Positions 27,722-37,115 of a DNA stretch of 64,000 nt are shown here, piece after piece. Position numbers and translations under genes: made by a program. Numbering within the stretch: the stretch's first letter is position 1; each line of letters begins with the position of its first letter. Under the pieces are notes generated by a model. That model worked only from the letters and a program-made list of their open reading frames with translations. It had not been told where the DNA came from and ran no database searches. The DNA lies in the NCBI GenBank assembly GCA_017559905.1, contig JAFYQF010000002.1, positions 114,972 to 178,971 on the forward strand. The letters are read 5' to 3'. Source of the DNA: a bacterium. Its GTDB lineage: Bacteria; Cyanobacteriota; Vampirovibrionia; Gastranaerophilales; Gastranaerophilaceae.

Positions 27722-28087
27722 TTATCTTCTTCCACCACGACCATTTTTTTTCATTGGAGCTTTTTGCATGCCTTTTTGGGTATAATCTCCAGTAACGTGC
27801 ATTTCCTTTACAGCTTTATCTACTTCATCTATTGAAACATCGTGAAGTGGGAATTTTTGATATCTCTTAAATCCGAATTTTTTCAACAAACCTTCCATAA
27901 AAGAATCATATTTTTCAGCGACAGAAATTCTTCCATTACCCTTGCCTGTATTTGGAATTTGAAAAGCGCCAACTTTGTCTAAATGTTTCATCAATTCAGG
28001 CTTCAAACTTTCTCTATTAAATCTTGACACTCCAGGTTGTGTCATAGGAAAACGATAGCTTGATGTAAAATTAATTGAATTATTCAT
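27722..28087 (-). CDS. Hypothetical protein with basic Gly/Arg tail, 121 aa
   Basis: Not recognised. MNNSINFTSSYRFPMTQPGV begins the protein, followed by helices (RESLKPELMKHLDKVGAF, YDSFMEGLLKKFGFKRYQKF) and a very basic tail (QKAPMKKNGRGGRR) that might bind nucleic acid or acidic partners. A GGAGG ribosome binding site precedes the ATG. Soluble, no signal peptide. Confidence 0.6.
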   Translation of the reverse strand: MNNSINFTSSYRFPMTQPGVSRFNRESLKPELMKHLDKVGAFQIPNTGKGNGRISVAEKYDSFMEGLLKKFGFKRYQKFPLHDVSIDEVDKAVKEMHVTGDYTQKGMQKAPMKKNGRGGRR

Positions 28088-28157
28088 TATTTACCTCCGT
28101 ATGTGTGATAGTGTTCTAAAACACGGAAATAAATAAATTTGCTATTATCCCTAAATA

Positions 28158-29519
28158 TTATCTGTATCTATAAATAGCTGCATCAAAAGCACTATTCAAA
28201 GACTGATAAGGCATTCTTATATAACTTGCAGGGTCATTACTATCTTTAAAATAATAGTATTGCTCATCTGATGCAAAAAACGAATAAACATGAGAAGGAA
28301 AAACCTTTATCGTTTCAGGTTCAGCTAATGCATCATAGGCAGAAATCTTTTCGACTTCCAAATCTTCACTAAATGTAAATACCCCAGCATAAGGTTCTCC
28401 TTTTGAAATTTTATCAGCCATTTGAATTATAGTATTTGCGCTAACATTATAGGTTCTCACAAATTCTCCAGACTGAATATCACTCAAAGTAAAAGATTCT
28501 CTATGGCAATAATCACCTAATAACAATTCAAACATTCTATCAATCGTATTTGAAGAATTTTTAGAATCTTGACAGTCTTCATCTCCAATTGACTTAAAAT
28601 ACTTATCAACAGCCGACAAAATAGCTACAGCATCACCATCTCCAAGCACATAGCCTTCTTCAGTAGCTTTAACAAGTTCTTTTTCTGTTAAAGAATAAAC
28701 CTCACCAGCTTCAGCTAAATAAAAAGAAACAACACCATCTTTTTTATACAACATATTTTCAATAGACTCTTTTATTTCAGGATTTGCAGAAAAAGCATTC
28801 AAAGTAGCTAACGCCCAACAGTTTTCATGCACCTGTTTTAAATCACCATCGAGTTTACCATTGCCTAAAATATCAATACTATTGACCTCACTCATTTCGC
28901 AAATATTTTCAAGCGAAGCAACAGTAGCTTCATTTGCAAAGACATCATCACCAGCTTCATCAACCTTTTTAGAATGAGCCTCTAAAAGAGTATTTCTAAT
29001 ACCAATTCTTTTTACAATCTCATCAACAAAGAATTCAACATTAGAGCAATCTGCTAAACCTAGATTTACTGCAAATTGAGAAGATAATGCATTCAATTCT
29101 TCCAGCTGTTTTTCTTTTAAAACATTATTTTTTACGCCCAACTCTGCAGATTTTTCATACAACTTATTAAAAATCATTTCTGCATATTTTTTCGGGGTTG
29201 AACGAGAACCCCACATTTCGCCATAAATAGCTTTCAGTAAAGATTCTTCTTCACCTTGTGATTTTGAAATAGCTTTGTACTGTTCTAAAACCTGAATAAT
29301 ATTATCTTTAGTTAATTGAGAAAGGTGAGATTCAATGGCTTTACTTGTACCCAATCCTGAAATGTCGTCAAAAAGTTGTTGAGCAATTTCTTTTGGTTCT
29401 TTAACGACTTGCCCACTTTGAAATTTAATTTCTAATGTCCTGCTTTTAGATAATTCAGGAGTACCTGAATTTGTAGACTTTGTAACTTTGCAAACATCAT
29501 TTACTGCTTTTACAGTCAT
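28158..29519 (-). CDS. Calpain-like cysteine protease homologue, 453 aa
   Basis: 453 residues. The C-terminal half resembles the calpain (C2) papain-fold: Cys234 in HENCWALATLNAF (calpains have DCWLLA), His410 in FPSHVYSF and Asn428 in YFKDSNDPASYIRMP, giving a Cys-His-Asn triad in the right order. The N-terminal ~200 residues are helical, with a repeat seen also in the next gene (DDISGLGTSKAIESHLSQLT versus EDIHQWGTGDDFKKHIKQI). No signal peptide. It sits 129 bases downstream of its longer paralogue on the same strand. Whether it is active or acts as a binding domain is unknown. Confidence 0.65.
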   Translation of the reverse strand: MTVKAVNDVCKVTKSTNSGTPELSKSRTLEIKFQSGQVVKEPKEIAQQLFDDISGLGTSKAIESHLSQLTKDNIIQVLEQYKAISKSQGEEESLLKAIYGEMWGSRSTPKKYAEMIFNKLYEKSAELGVKNNVLKEKQLEELNALSSQFAVNLGLADCSNVEFFVDEIVKRIGIRNTLLEAHSKKVDEAGDDVFANEATVASLENICEMSEVNSIDILGNGKLDGDLKQVHENCWALATLNAFSANPEIKESIENMLYKKDGVVSFYLAEAGEVYSLTEKELVKATEEGYVLGDGDAVAILSAVDKYFKSIGDEDCQDSKNSSNTIDRMFELLLGDYCHRESFTLSDIQSGEFVRTYNVSANTIIQMADKISKGEPYAGVFTFSEDLEVEKISAYDALAEPETIKVFPSHVYSFFASDEQYYYFKDSNDPASYIRMPYQSLNSAFDAAIYRYR

Positions 29520-29648
29520 AAAAACCCCTTAAATTCCCCTTGTATTATATATATAAAGGGATTTTTTCAACTTAAATTGCCTTATCTCAACGGATTTATA
29601 CAAATTTGTTACAATCAATCATGCGCTTAATTAGCACCTGATTTAAAT

Positions 29649-32459
29649 TTAGAATTTACAAGTAACGACACAACCTACTTTTTTCACAAACTCTTCTTTC
29701 GGCATTTTTATAATAACTTTGGGATCATTAGACTCTTTCAGATATACAAATCCATCATCCATTTTCATTACTGCATAACCGTGATTATCGGAAATATACG
29801 GTTGCTCATTATTACTTTTAGCATAACTCAAATCTAGAGATTCAGCAGAAGTTTCATGTTCAGGATTTGTGCCAGAACTAAAAGATATATAAATAGCACC
29901 TTCTCCACGCTGCAAAAGTTTTTGGAGAACTTGGTAATGAGCATCTCCCATACTATCCTTATTAGATTGTTCGTTATAAAGAGTTGTTGATACGCCGTCC
30001 AAAACTTCTATATCACTAAAAATATATGGGTCATCAACCATATATATATCGTTCTTTTTACCAGTTAAAATTTCAAACATTCGATACGGCTTATTTCCAT
30101 TTGTACGAATTTCCGAACTTTCCTTTTCACCAATTTCTGTAAAATATTTTTCAATTGCTAACATTACTGCAGTAACATCACCATCGCCAACACTTTGAAC
30201 AGTTGTTCCTGATAATATTTCGTGCTCTGTAAAAGTATAAATTCCATCACCATTAGGTTTTGGTAAACCCTTCTGCGCAGCTTCAGGCAAACGAACTGAT
30301 ACAACACCATTTCGCTTAGTCACTAAATTATTTATTAACTCTTGTCCTTTTGGTGTTGCCGCAAATGCATTCAAACCGGCATGCGCCCAGCAGTTACCTG
30401 TTATTTGGATAGAAGGTTTATTTATTTTACCATCACCTAAGGAATCTTCCAGATTAACACCTGCGTCATTAAAAGATTGTTCCAACGCCTCATCTTCTAA
30501 TACATAGCTTAAACCTTGTTCCTTTAACCAACGTTCACGAGCTGCAACATCCATTTTTTCCATAGTATCAATTCTGTTCATATACTCATTTACAAGAGTG
30601 TCCAAATTTTCAGTATCAATGTAACCGACTTTAGCCAACATGCCAGTAGTAGCTTCTTCAAAAGCCTTTTCAAATTCCTGATTCAAAACACTAACATCAA
30701 CACCTAAATTATTAGAACGCTCAATCAATTTGTCTTTAATATGCCTAATAGCTGGTATTTGTTCAGTTTCTAAATCCAGTCCAACTTCATCGAAAATAGC
30801 TTCAACTAAACTTTCATTTGAAGATTTCTCATCATAAGTTTTTAAAACATCAATTACGTTATCGACTTTTATTTGTTTTATATGTTTTTTAAAATCATCA
30901 CCTGTACCCCATTGATGAATGTCTTCGTACAAATCATCAGCGACATCAGAACCATTACGTGTTATAAAATCAAGTTCTTCAAATTTTATATCCTTAATTT
31001 GTTCAAGCCAATCTGAAATCACTATTGGCGATTCCACAGGAGCAGATTCTGTCGGACTTGTAGTCGGTTCAGTGGGCTCCGTTGGTTCAGTTGCTTCAGG
31101 AACTTCCACTGGTTCTTCAGGTTCTGGCGTTGGCTCAACTTCTTCAACCACTGGCGAAACCTCTGGCTCTGTTGGGACTTGCTTGGTTTTAGGCAAGATA
31201 ACTTCAGTGCCTTTTGCTGGTTCTTTTCCTTCATTCAACTTCTGCAATTCATTCATTCTTGTTGAAATATCAGAATTTGTTGGATTTTCAATCCCTTCAG
31301 CGATTAAGCTATCTTTTGCTAATTTCCACCAAGTAGTATTTTTATCAAGAACTTTTTTCTCTGTATTTTCTTCTGTGTACTTGCTAATATCAACATCTTG
31401 AATAGCGCTTTTCTCGAATTTTGAAACTTCTGCACTCGAATCAACATTTAAACCATCGAGATTAATTTTATCTTCCAAGCCTGCAGGGATTTTAACCTCT
31501 GCACCTACATTAAACCATCCATTTTTAAAAGCTTTTTGGTTCAATTCTTTAAATTTTTCAAATTCTAGAGTACCTTTTTTGATACCTAATCTTTCTGCAG
31601 TTTGCGCAAATGATTCACCGGATTTAGCATTTGATAAGATATTCCCATCTTCATCATACTTAATTTCTACGGGCTCTCCGTTAGGATCTTGTAAAGTTGT
31701 CCCATCTGGAGTTTTAATCATTATTCTACCGTTTTCAAAAACAGTTTTGTTATCGTTTTGAGCAGAAACTTCTGGTTCTACAACCTCAACACCACCTGAA
31801 AAACTTTTTGTTACAACATTTTTAGACTCAACAGAAGCTCCTTCGTACTCATACTCGGTAACTTCACTAATTCCACTACCTTTGTTTACAGTTTGCTTCA
31901 AAACTCTGCCTAAAGAATCTTTTTCTGTAATAGTAGAACCTCGCTCAATTCTTTCAGAAACAACCGAACCATCTTCTGAATAATAAACAGTTTTATTTTC
32001 AACACCATTATTATAGTTGTCCTGTATTAATTTTCCTGATTCTACATCAATTGAAGACGTTTTTATAAAACCATTTTCGTCCTTTTTGTATTTTATATTA
32101 ACTGCCTCTTTGCCATTATCAAATAATGAATAAAAAGAGTCCTCAATATCTTCAGAAGCAACACCCATTGACTGTAAAAATTCAAAAAAGTCTTTTGACT
32201 TAAGCTCCTTAAGCCCAATATCTTTTAAAACTTTGTTCGCTTCACGTTTTGACACAACACCATCTTCTGCAATCGGCAAAAGTTTTTCATACAAGGTGTT
32301 CAACTCATCTTTTTCAAGAATTCCGTTGGCGTTTTTGTCAAATTTTTCAAAAATCAACTTGTTCTTTTCATTTTCTACTACACCTGCTTTAATCTTTGTG
32401 GAATCAAACACTTCACCACGTTTCCCCAGCTTAAACTGGCCCAAGTTCTGGTTAATCAT
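29649..32459 (-). CDS. Large EF-hand/LysM-like/calpain-like protease homologue
   Basis: 936 residues. Near residue 38 is an EF-hand loop (DKNANGILEKDE); 130-235 and 240-285 hold Tyr/Asp-rich beta strands (YEYEGASVESKNVV, DPNGEPVEIKYDEDGNIL); 285-330 (ESFAQTAERLGIKKGTLEF ... VGAEVKIP) and 370-425 (TTWWKLAKDSLI ... KGTEVILP) look like LysM repeats, which bind peptidoglycan or chitin-like glycans. A Pro/Glu/Thr-rich linker follows (about 430-480). The C-terminal calpain-like domain has Cys690 (GNCWAHAGLNAF), His893 (DNHGYAVMKM) and Asn911 (KESNDPKVIIKMP). No signal peptide, so export would need a non-classical route. Confidence 0.65.
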   Translation of the reverse strand: MINQNLGQFKLGKRGEVFDSTKIKAGVVENEKNKLIFEKFDKNANGILEKDELNTLYEKLLPIAEDGVVSKREANKVLKDIGLKELKSKDFFEFLQSMGVASEDIEDSFYSLFDNGKEAVNIKYKKDENGFIKTSSIDVESGKLIQDNYNNGVENKTVYYSEDGSVVSERIERGSTITEKDSLGRVLKQTVNKGSGISEVTEYEYEGASVESKNVVTKSFSGGVEVVEPEVSAQNDNKTVFENGRIMIKTPDGTTLQDPNGEPVEIKYDEDGNILSNAKSGESFAQTAERLGIKKGTLEFEKFKELNQKAFKNGWFNVGAEVKIPAGLEDKINLDGLNVDSSAEVSKFEKSAIQDVDISKYTEENTEKKVLDKNTTWWKLAKDSLIAEGIENPTNSDISTRMNELQKLNEGKEPAKGTEVILPKTKQVPTEPEVSPVVEEVEPTPEPEEPVEVPEATEPTEPTEPTTSPTESAPVESPIVISDWLEQIKDIKFEELDFITRNGSDVADDLYEDIHQWGTGDDFKKHIKQIKVDNVIDVLKTYDEKSSNESLVEAIFDEVGLDLETEQIPAIRHIKDKLIERSNNLGVDVSVLNQEFEKAFEEATTGMLAKVGYIDTENLDTLVNEYMNRIDTMEKMDVAARERWLKEQGLSYVLEDEALEQSFNDAGVNLEDSLGDGKINKPSIQITGNCWAHAGLNAFAATPKGQELINNLVTKRNGVVSVRLPEAAQKGLPKPNGDGIYTFTEHEILSGTTVQSVGDGDVTAVMLAIEKYFTEIGEKESSEIRTNGNKPYRMFEILTGKKNDIYMVDDPYIFSDIEVLDGVSTTLYNEQSNKDSMGDAHYQVLQKLLQRGEGAIYISFSSGTNPEHETSAESLDLSYAKSNNEQPYISDNHGYAVMKMDDGFVYLKESNDPKVIIKMPKEEFVKKVGCVVTCKF

Positions 32460-32583
32460 AAATTCTCCTACATTTTTTAATTTTTCGGCTAACTTTTTTT
32501 ACGGAAGCTTTCCATTGAAACTTTAAGTAAATATAGGATTATTTAAATTTTGTTACATTTATAGTAAAATATTTTCTTTGCAT

Positions 32584-32609
32584 TAAAAAGCCTCCCGTTA
32601 AGGAGGCTC
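32584..32609 (-). terminator. nusA terminator
   Basis: GCCTCC and GGAGGC form a stem with a 6-base loop; on the minus strand a TTTTTA run follows. It lies 26 bases past the nusA stop. Confidence 0.8.
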
Positions 32610-32634
32610 TTACAATATTTCAATTCAATTTAGA

Positions 32635-33870
32635 CTAAATTTCTTCTTCTGAAGATTCTTCTTCAACAGCTTCTTCTTGTTGCAAATCTTCTTCATCATA
32701 AGCTTGTTGATTCATTTCTTCTTCAATTTCTGCTTTTAGTTCGTCATCTTCGTCTTCAACGTAATCTTCTTGAACATCTTCTTGGTAATTTTGAATGTTT
32801 TGAGCTTCAGCTCTTTCCATTTGAGAAACACTCTTAATATCTATTTTCCAGTTAGTTAGTTTGTGTGCAAGTCTTACGTTTTGACCTTCACGACCGATTG
32901 CTAATGACAATTGATCGTCTGGAACAACTACCATTGCATCGTGTGCATATTCATCATCTGCCAAGATATCAACAGACACTACTCTTGCTGGAGATAATGC
33001 GTTAACGATGTATTCAACAGGATCTTCAGAATATCTAACAATATCAATTTTTTCATTTTTTAATTCTGAAACGATTGTTTGAATTCTGCTACCACGAGGT
33101 CCAATACAAGCACCTACTGAATCAACTTCAGGGTCATTTGACCAAACTGCGATTTTAGTTCTGTAACCTGCTTCACGTGAAATTGATTTAATTTCAACAA
33201 TTCCGTCTTCAATTTCAGGAACTTCAAGTTCAAACAATTCACGAACGATTTCAGCATGAGCATGTGAAACAATAACTTGAGGAAGTCTTGTTGTTTCTTT
33301 TACATTCAATACAAATACTCTGATTCTATTGCCTGGTTTGTAATATTCTCCAGGGATTTGCTCTTTTTGAGGCATAATAGCATCTGTTTTGCCAATATTA
33401 ACGATTACATTTCTATTTTCAACACGTTGGATAATACCTGTTGTCAAAGTACCTTTTTTATCCATAAATTCTTGTAATACAAGATTTCTTTCAGCTTCTC
33501 TGATGCGTTGAGTAATAACTTGTTTTGCAGATTGAGCAGCAATTCTGCCAAATTGTTCAGGAGTAACTTCAATCTTAACTTCGTCACCTTCTTCAACATC
33601 TTCATCAATGTCTTTCGCATCAGTTAATGAGATTTGAAGTTCAGGATCTTCAACATCATTTACTACTGTTTTTGTACTAAACACACCGATTTCACCAGTT
33701 TGTTCATCCAAAATAGCTTCGATATTTGCTGATTCTTTAATTCTCATATGTTTTTTGTAAGCCGCTACCATAGCATCACACAAAGACGAAATTAACACGT
33801 CTTTAGAAATACCACGTTCTCTTTCTAATTCTTCACAAGCTTCAAAAAGCGCTGTTCCAATTTTAATCAT
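32635..33870 (-). CDS. nusA: Transcription termination/antitermination factor NusA
   Basis: 411 residues. N-terminal RNAP-binding domain (IGTALFEACEELERERGI), S1 domain around 130-200 (GTLTTGIIQRVENRNVIVNI), then two KH domains (VGACIGPRGSRIQTI and LAIGREGQNVRLAHKLT). The last ~60 residues are a strongly acidic Glu/Asp/Gln tail (EEMNQQAYDEEDLQQEEAVE), longer than in many bacteria and possibly a regulatory tail. It follows rimP by 32 bases; infB and rpsO are not attached. Confidence 0.95.
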   Translation of the reverse strand: MIKIGTALFEACEELERERGISKDVLISSLCDAMVAAYKKHMRIKESANIEAILDEQTGEIGVFSTKTVVNDVEDPELQISLTDAKDIDEDVEEGDEVKIEVTPEQFGRIAAQSAKQVITQRIREAERNLVLQEFMDKKGTLTTGIIQRVENRNVIVNIGKTDAIMPQKEQIPGEYYKPGNRIRVFVLNVKETTRLPQVIVSHAHAEIVRELFELEVPEIEDGIVEIKSISREAGYRTKIAVWSNDPEVDSVGACIGPRGSRIQTIVSELKNEKIDIVRYSEDPVEYIVNALSPARVVSVDILADDEYAHDAMVVVPDDQLSLAIGREGQNVRLAHKLTNWKIDIKSVSQMERAEAQNIQNYQEDVQEDYVEDEDDELKAEIEEEMNQQAYDEEDLQQEEAVEEESSEEEI

Positions 33871-33902
33871 ATTGTTCTCCTTTTATTGGTTAAATTTTAA
33901 AT

Positions 33903-34385
33903 TTAATCTATATATAACTTTGCCGACTGAATATTGCTACGAGGGATTTGAAGCTCCTTTGCATCATCAAATCGGAAGAATTTCAAACCTTCATTCTCAT
34001 TAAAATCAAGGATTTCACCCTTAAATACTTTTTCTTCTTCTCCCTCTAATGGCGTTTTTAACTTTATGCTAACATTTCTGCCTTTGAAAATCACAAATTC
34101 TTTGTCTGACTTGAATTTGCGCTCCAACCCGGGAGATGAAACCTCTAAATAATATTTTACAGGGATTAGTTCATCCAAAAAGTCTGAAAGACTTCTCGTA
34201 ACCTTTTCACAATCGTCTAGGGTTACATCTTTTTCACTAGAATATAAAAATATTCTCAAAAACCAACGGTGGTTCTCTTTTGAAAAATCAACTTCTAAAG
34301 GAATATAGCCATATCGCATTGCGGTATTTTCAATTAACGGATTGATTTGTTCCAAAACTTCGTATCTGTTAATATCCTGTTTCAT
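33903..34385 (-). CDS. rimP: Ribosome maturation factor RimP
   Basis: 160 residues. RimP is needed for 30S subunit assembly. The signature PVKYYLEVSSPGLERKF is near residue 85, after the N-terminal alpha/beta domain (GYIPLEVDFSKENHRWFLRI), and an SH3-like C-terminal domain follows (FKGEILDFNENEGLKF). It precedes nusA, the standard rimP-nusA order. Confidence 0.93.
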   Translation of the reverse strand: MKQDINRYEVLEQINPLIENTAMRYGYIPLEVDFSKENHRWFLRIFLYSSEKDVTLDDCEKVTRSLSDFLDELIPVKYYLEVSSPGLERKFKSDKEFVIFKGRNVSIKLKTPLEGEEEKVFKGEILDFNENEGLKFFRFDDAKELQIPRSNIQSAKLYID

Positions 34386-34452
34386 GCCACATCCTTTCTA
34401 CGATTATCTAACCTACTCTTTGCTCATTAAAAGGTTTACCCCTTAATGATAG

Positions 34453-34482
34453 AAAAAGAACGGGGAGGGCCCGTTCTTTTTT
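34453..34482 (-). terminator. Terminator of the coiled-coil gene
   Basis: AAAAAGAACGGG pairs with CCCGTTCTTTTT around a 5-base loop. It lies about 65 bases after the stop of the minus-strand gene at 34548 and before rimP. Confidence 0.78.
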
Positions 34483-34547
34483 ACTTATTTTATTATAATT
34501 TATTAAACATTAAATGTAAAGTCGTTTGTTACAATATTTTATATTAA

Positions 34548-35816
34548 CTATGACAACTCTGTTGCTAATTCTTTGTATGCATCTGTTATTGAAGATTTAA
34601 CCATTGCATTGAAATCTTTTGCTATTTTAGCGTATTCAGCTTTTAATTCAGATTTTTTCTTATCGTCTGTTGTTTCTGTATATTCTTTTGCAATTTTAGC
34701 TAATTCTGATTGCATTTTGCCTAATTTTGCTTCTTCTTTATCTTCCATTTTATCTAATTTTGCAGTGAATTTGTCTTCTGTTTTTTGTAATGATTCTGCT
34801 TGTTTTTCTTTTGATTCCAAGTCAGCTTTTGCCTGTCTCAAGTTCTTTTCTGCAGTTTCTTTAGTTTGAGTAAGTTCGTTCTTTTTAGGCTCTAAATTGT
34901 CTTTCAAATTCTTTTCTGAAGCTTCTTTTGATTGTTTTGCGTCTGCTAATTGAGCTTTTAATTCTCGAATTTCTGTTTCTATAGCTGCTTTTGTTAATGA
35001 GCCGTCTTGACTTCTTGCTAACATTGATTCTTGCATAGCGATTTGGCTTTCTAATTTTGTGATAGTACCAGTTTGTCTTTGGATGTTTTGGTTTTCGCTT
35101 GCGATTTCTTTTCCAACTGTTTCTAATTTAGTTGTTGTATCATTAATTACTCCAGTTTCAGTTTCAACTGTTTGTTTTAAAGTATTGATTTCGCCATCTA
35201 GTTTAGATTGTTTTGTATCAATTTCAGCTAAACCTTTTTGAATTTGTGCTGATGATTTTGCGTCTTGTAATTGTTGAGTTACTGTGTTTGCAACTGATGA
35301 TGCTGTAGAAGTTGAAGCTGTAGATGCAGCTGGAGCTGATGATTTAGCACCCTTGATTTCTTTTGCTACTGTTCCAGCTATTTGACCTAATTGGTTCAAC
35401 ATTGCCATTGTTGAAACTTTGTCCATACCATTATTATGGTTATGGTTGCATTGGTTGTATTGAGCCAACATATTTGCATATTTATTAACAACTCTACGTT
35501 CTCCACGTGGAGTAAGTGCAAAACCATTTGCAATACTTGCATCTATATTTACGCCAACATTAAACATTTTCATATCACTAGGTTTTACATTTCTAAAACC
35601 ACCCACAAACGGAGAATCTGAATATTTCATGTTTTGGAAAGCATTCACTCTTGTAGATGTTGAATGCAAGCCTTGTGTAGCCTGATATCTAACATTGTTG
35701 TTTTTAGAAGTAGCAGAAGTAGAACTAGTTGTTGTAGTTCTATTATCAGAAGACTTGAATGTAGGAATAGTCTGTCTTTGATTCAATTTTGTTGAAAGTC
35801 CTGGTGTAATCGCCAT
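34548..35816 (-). CDS. Long coiled-coil protein with Ser/Thr-rich N-terminus, 422 aa
   Basis: Not recognised. The first ~80 residues are Ser/Thr/Asn-rich with an F-K-S tag-like segment (QTIPTFKSSDN), residues 85-140 are less complex (NKYANMLAQYNQCNHNHNN), and a Lys/Glu/Gln-rich coiled coil spans about 185-400 (for example KLDGEINTLKQTVETETGVI, TKLESQIAMQESMLARS, REIKAQL-like heptads). No signal peptide or membrane span, so it is probably a cytoplasmic or cell-structural filament protein. The gene is preceded by a long AT-rich upstream region. Confidence 0.65.
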   Translation of the reverse strand: MAITPGLSTKLNQRQTIPTFKSSDNRTTTTSSTSATSKNNNVRYQATQGLHSTSTRVNAFQNMKYSDSPFVGGFRNVKPSDMKMFNVGVNIDASIANGFALTPRGERRVVNKYANMLAQYNQCNHNHNNGMDKVSTMAMLNQLGQIAGTVAKEIKGAKSSAPAASTASTSTASSVANTVTQQLQDAKSSAQIQKGLAEIDTKQSKLDGEINTLKQTVETETGVINDTTTKLETVGKEIASENQNIQRQTGTITKLESQIAMQESMLARSQDGSLTKAAIETEIRELKAQLADAKQSKEASEKNLKDNLEPKKNELTQTKETAEKNLRQAKADLESKEKQAESLQKTEDKFTAKLDKMEDKEEAKLGKMQSELAKIAKEYTETTDDKKKSELKAEYAKIAKDFNAMVKSSITDAYKELATELS

Positions 35817-36395
35817 TTCTAAAAACCTCTCTCATTATATACTTGGTATATATATAAAGTATATAATGATTAATAAATTGCCCTTTTTGTTAAAAATTTC
35901 TTTACAATTATTAACATATTCCTAAATCGCACAATATATCCTTATTATACCCTATTTATATAAAAATATGCACTAAAGAAATCTTTTTACTACATATTTC
36001 ACAGTTCGTAACAATAGTAAAATCAAGCAATTTCACCAACGATTGGCAAGATTTAACAACGACAACTACTTCACCGATACGCAAGTAATTATTAACGGAA
36101 TTTTACAAAATTAATGTAAATTTTTTAGAGGATTTTTATATACGCCAAAAATCACTCTAAATCTAAATCTTTAGATTTACTACAAACTTAATTGTAAAAA
36201 GATTGGCATGGAGTGTGAAAAATACGTTTAATTTGAAAAAATTTGTTCTATTATGGATTTACATCTTGGGAGGCGGGGTTAGTAAATATCAATCCCTGCC
36301 CGTAGTCTAATCAATCCATAGGACGATTAAATGGCATTCTAAAATCGTTTAAAATGTGGATAACAATTATAGTTTATATTCGGAGGAAATAAGAA
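35817..36395. other. 579-base gene-free region upstream of cobO copy 2
   Basis: No convincing open reading frame. It holds a 10-bp palindromic hairpin at 36158-36179 and a larger structure at 36245-36324 (described separately), with the rest AT-rich, including likely promoters for both flanking genes. Confidence 0.6.
36245..36324 (+). ncRNA. Candidate structured RNA or 5' leader of cobO copy 2
   Basis: Nested pairing: GTTC (36245-36248) with GGAC (36321-36324); TATGGATT (36252-36259) with AATCCATA (36313-36320); a symmetric 12 x 12 internal loop; then GGCGGGG (36272-36278) with CCCTGCC (36294-36300) around a 15-base loop. The G+C content is far above its AT-rich flanks. It lies about 70 bases upstream of the cobO GTG. 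It does not match the cobalamin riboswitch core that I know, so the class is unknown. A 6S-like fold is possible but the element is small. Confidence 0.4.
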
Positions 36396-36929
36396 GTGTT
36401 AGAACATGGTTATATTCAAATATACACAGGAGACGGAAAGGGTAAAACAACTGCATCATTAGGTTTGGCACTTCGCGCTTTGGGTCACGGTTGGAAGGTT
36501 CTTATTATTCAATTTACAAAAGGTGACAGCGCTACATCTTATGGTGAAATCGCTACTTCATCTAAATTTTTACCTAATTTAGACGTAGTTCAATTTGGTA
36601 TGGATAGAGTTTGCTACTCACATAACGTGTGTATGGATGATTATAAAGAAGCGAAAAAAGGTTGGGAATTCGCTAAAAACGCAATTCAATCAGGTGAATA
36701 TCAATTAATTATCCTTGACGAAATCAATATTTGTACATCAATGAACATGATTAAAGTTTCTGAAGTTAAAGAAGCCTTGATGAACAAACCAGAAAATCTT
36801 GAAATCGTCTTGACAGGTAGATATGCTCACCCTGAACTTAAGGCAATGGCTCATCTTGTTACAGAAATGAAACCTATCAAACATTACTTTGATATGGGTG
36901 TTATGGCAAGACAAGGCATTGAATACTAA
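36396..36929 (+). CDS. cobO: Cob(I)yrinic acid a,c-diamide adenosyltransferase, copy 2
   Basis: 177 residues, starting directly at the family N-terminus MLEHGYIQIYTGDGKGKTTA; the P-loop is at residues 12-19. Like copy 1 it has IILDEINICTSMN, VLTGRYAHPELKAMAHLVTE and the end MKPIKHYFDMGVMARQGIEY. The two are highly similar by eye, showing a duplication. The start is a GTG with GGAGGA 8-9 bases upstream. The structured leader suggests regulated expression. No other cobalamin-synthesis gene is in this window. Confidence 0.93.
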   Translation: MLEHGYIQIYTGDGKGKTTASLGLALRALGHGWKVLIIQFTKGDSATSYGEIATSSKFLPNLDVVQFGMDRVCYSHNVCMDDYKEAKKGWEFAKNAIQSGEYQLIILDEINICTSMNMIKVSEVKEALMNKPENLEIVLTGRYAHPELKAMAHLVTEMKPIKHYFDMGVMARQGIEY

Positions 36930-37010
36930 TTTGAGGATATTAGGAGAGATTGGAAGATAGACTTAAAGATTTTAAGTTAATGTAAATCCTTTTTGTTTCA
37001 GAAATGAAAT

Positions 37011-37044
37011 AGCGGACTAGCTGAAAAGTATGTCCGTTTTTTTT
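37011..37044 (+). terminator. cobO copy 2 terminator
   Basis: AGCGGAC pairs with GTCCGTT around a 14-base loop, followed by eight T residues, about 80 bases past the stop. Confidence 0.75.
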
Positions 37045-37115
37045 GTCTTGATTTTATAGATACAGAAAATGGACACTATTAAAGAAACAATTCCAAAGCA
37101 ACTTTTTTAAGATAA

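Noticed and set aside
30919..31401. 160-aa plus-strand frame within the calpain-like gene
   Set aside because: A Ser/Gly/Val-rich shadow of the Pro/Glu/Thr linker on the opposite strand; no ribosome binding site.
36245..36324. Cobalamin riboswitch upstream of cobO copy 2
   Set aside because: The conserved riboswitch core pattern (such as GCCACTG) was not found, although the position would be apt.
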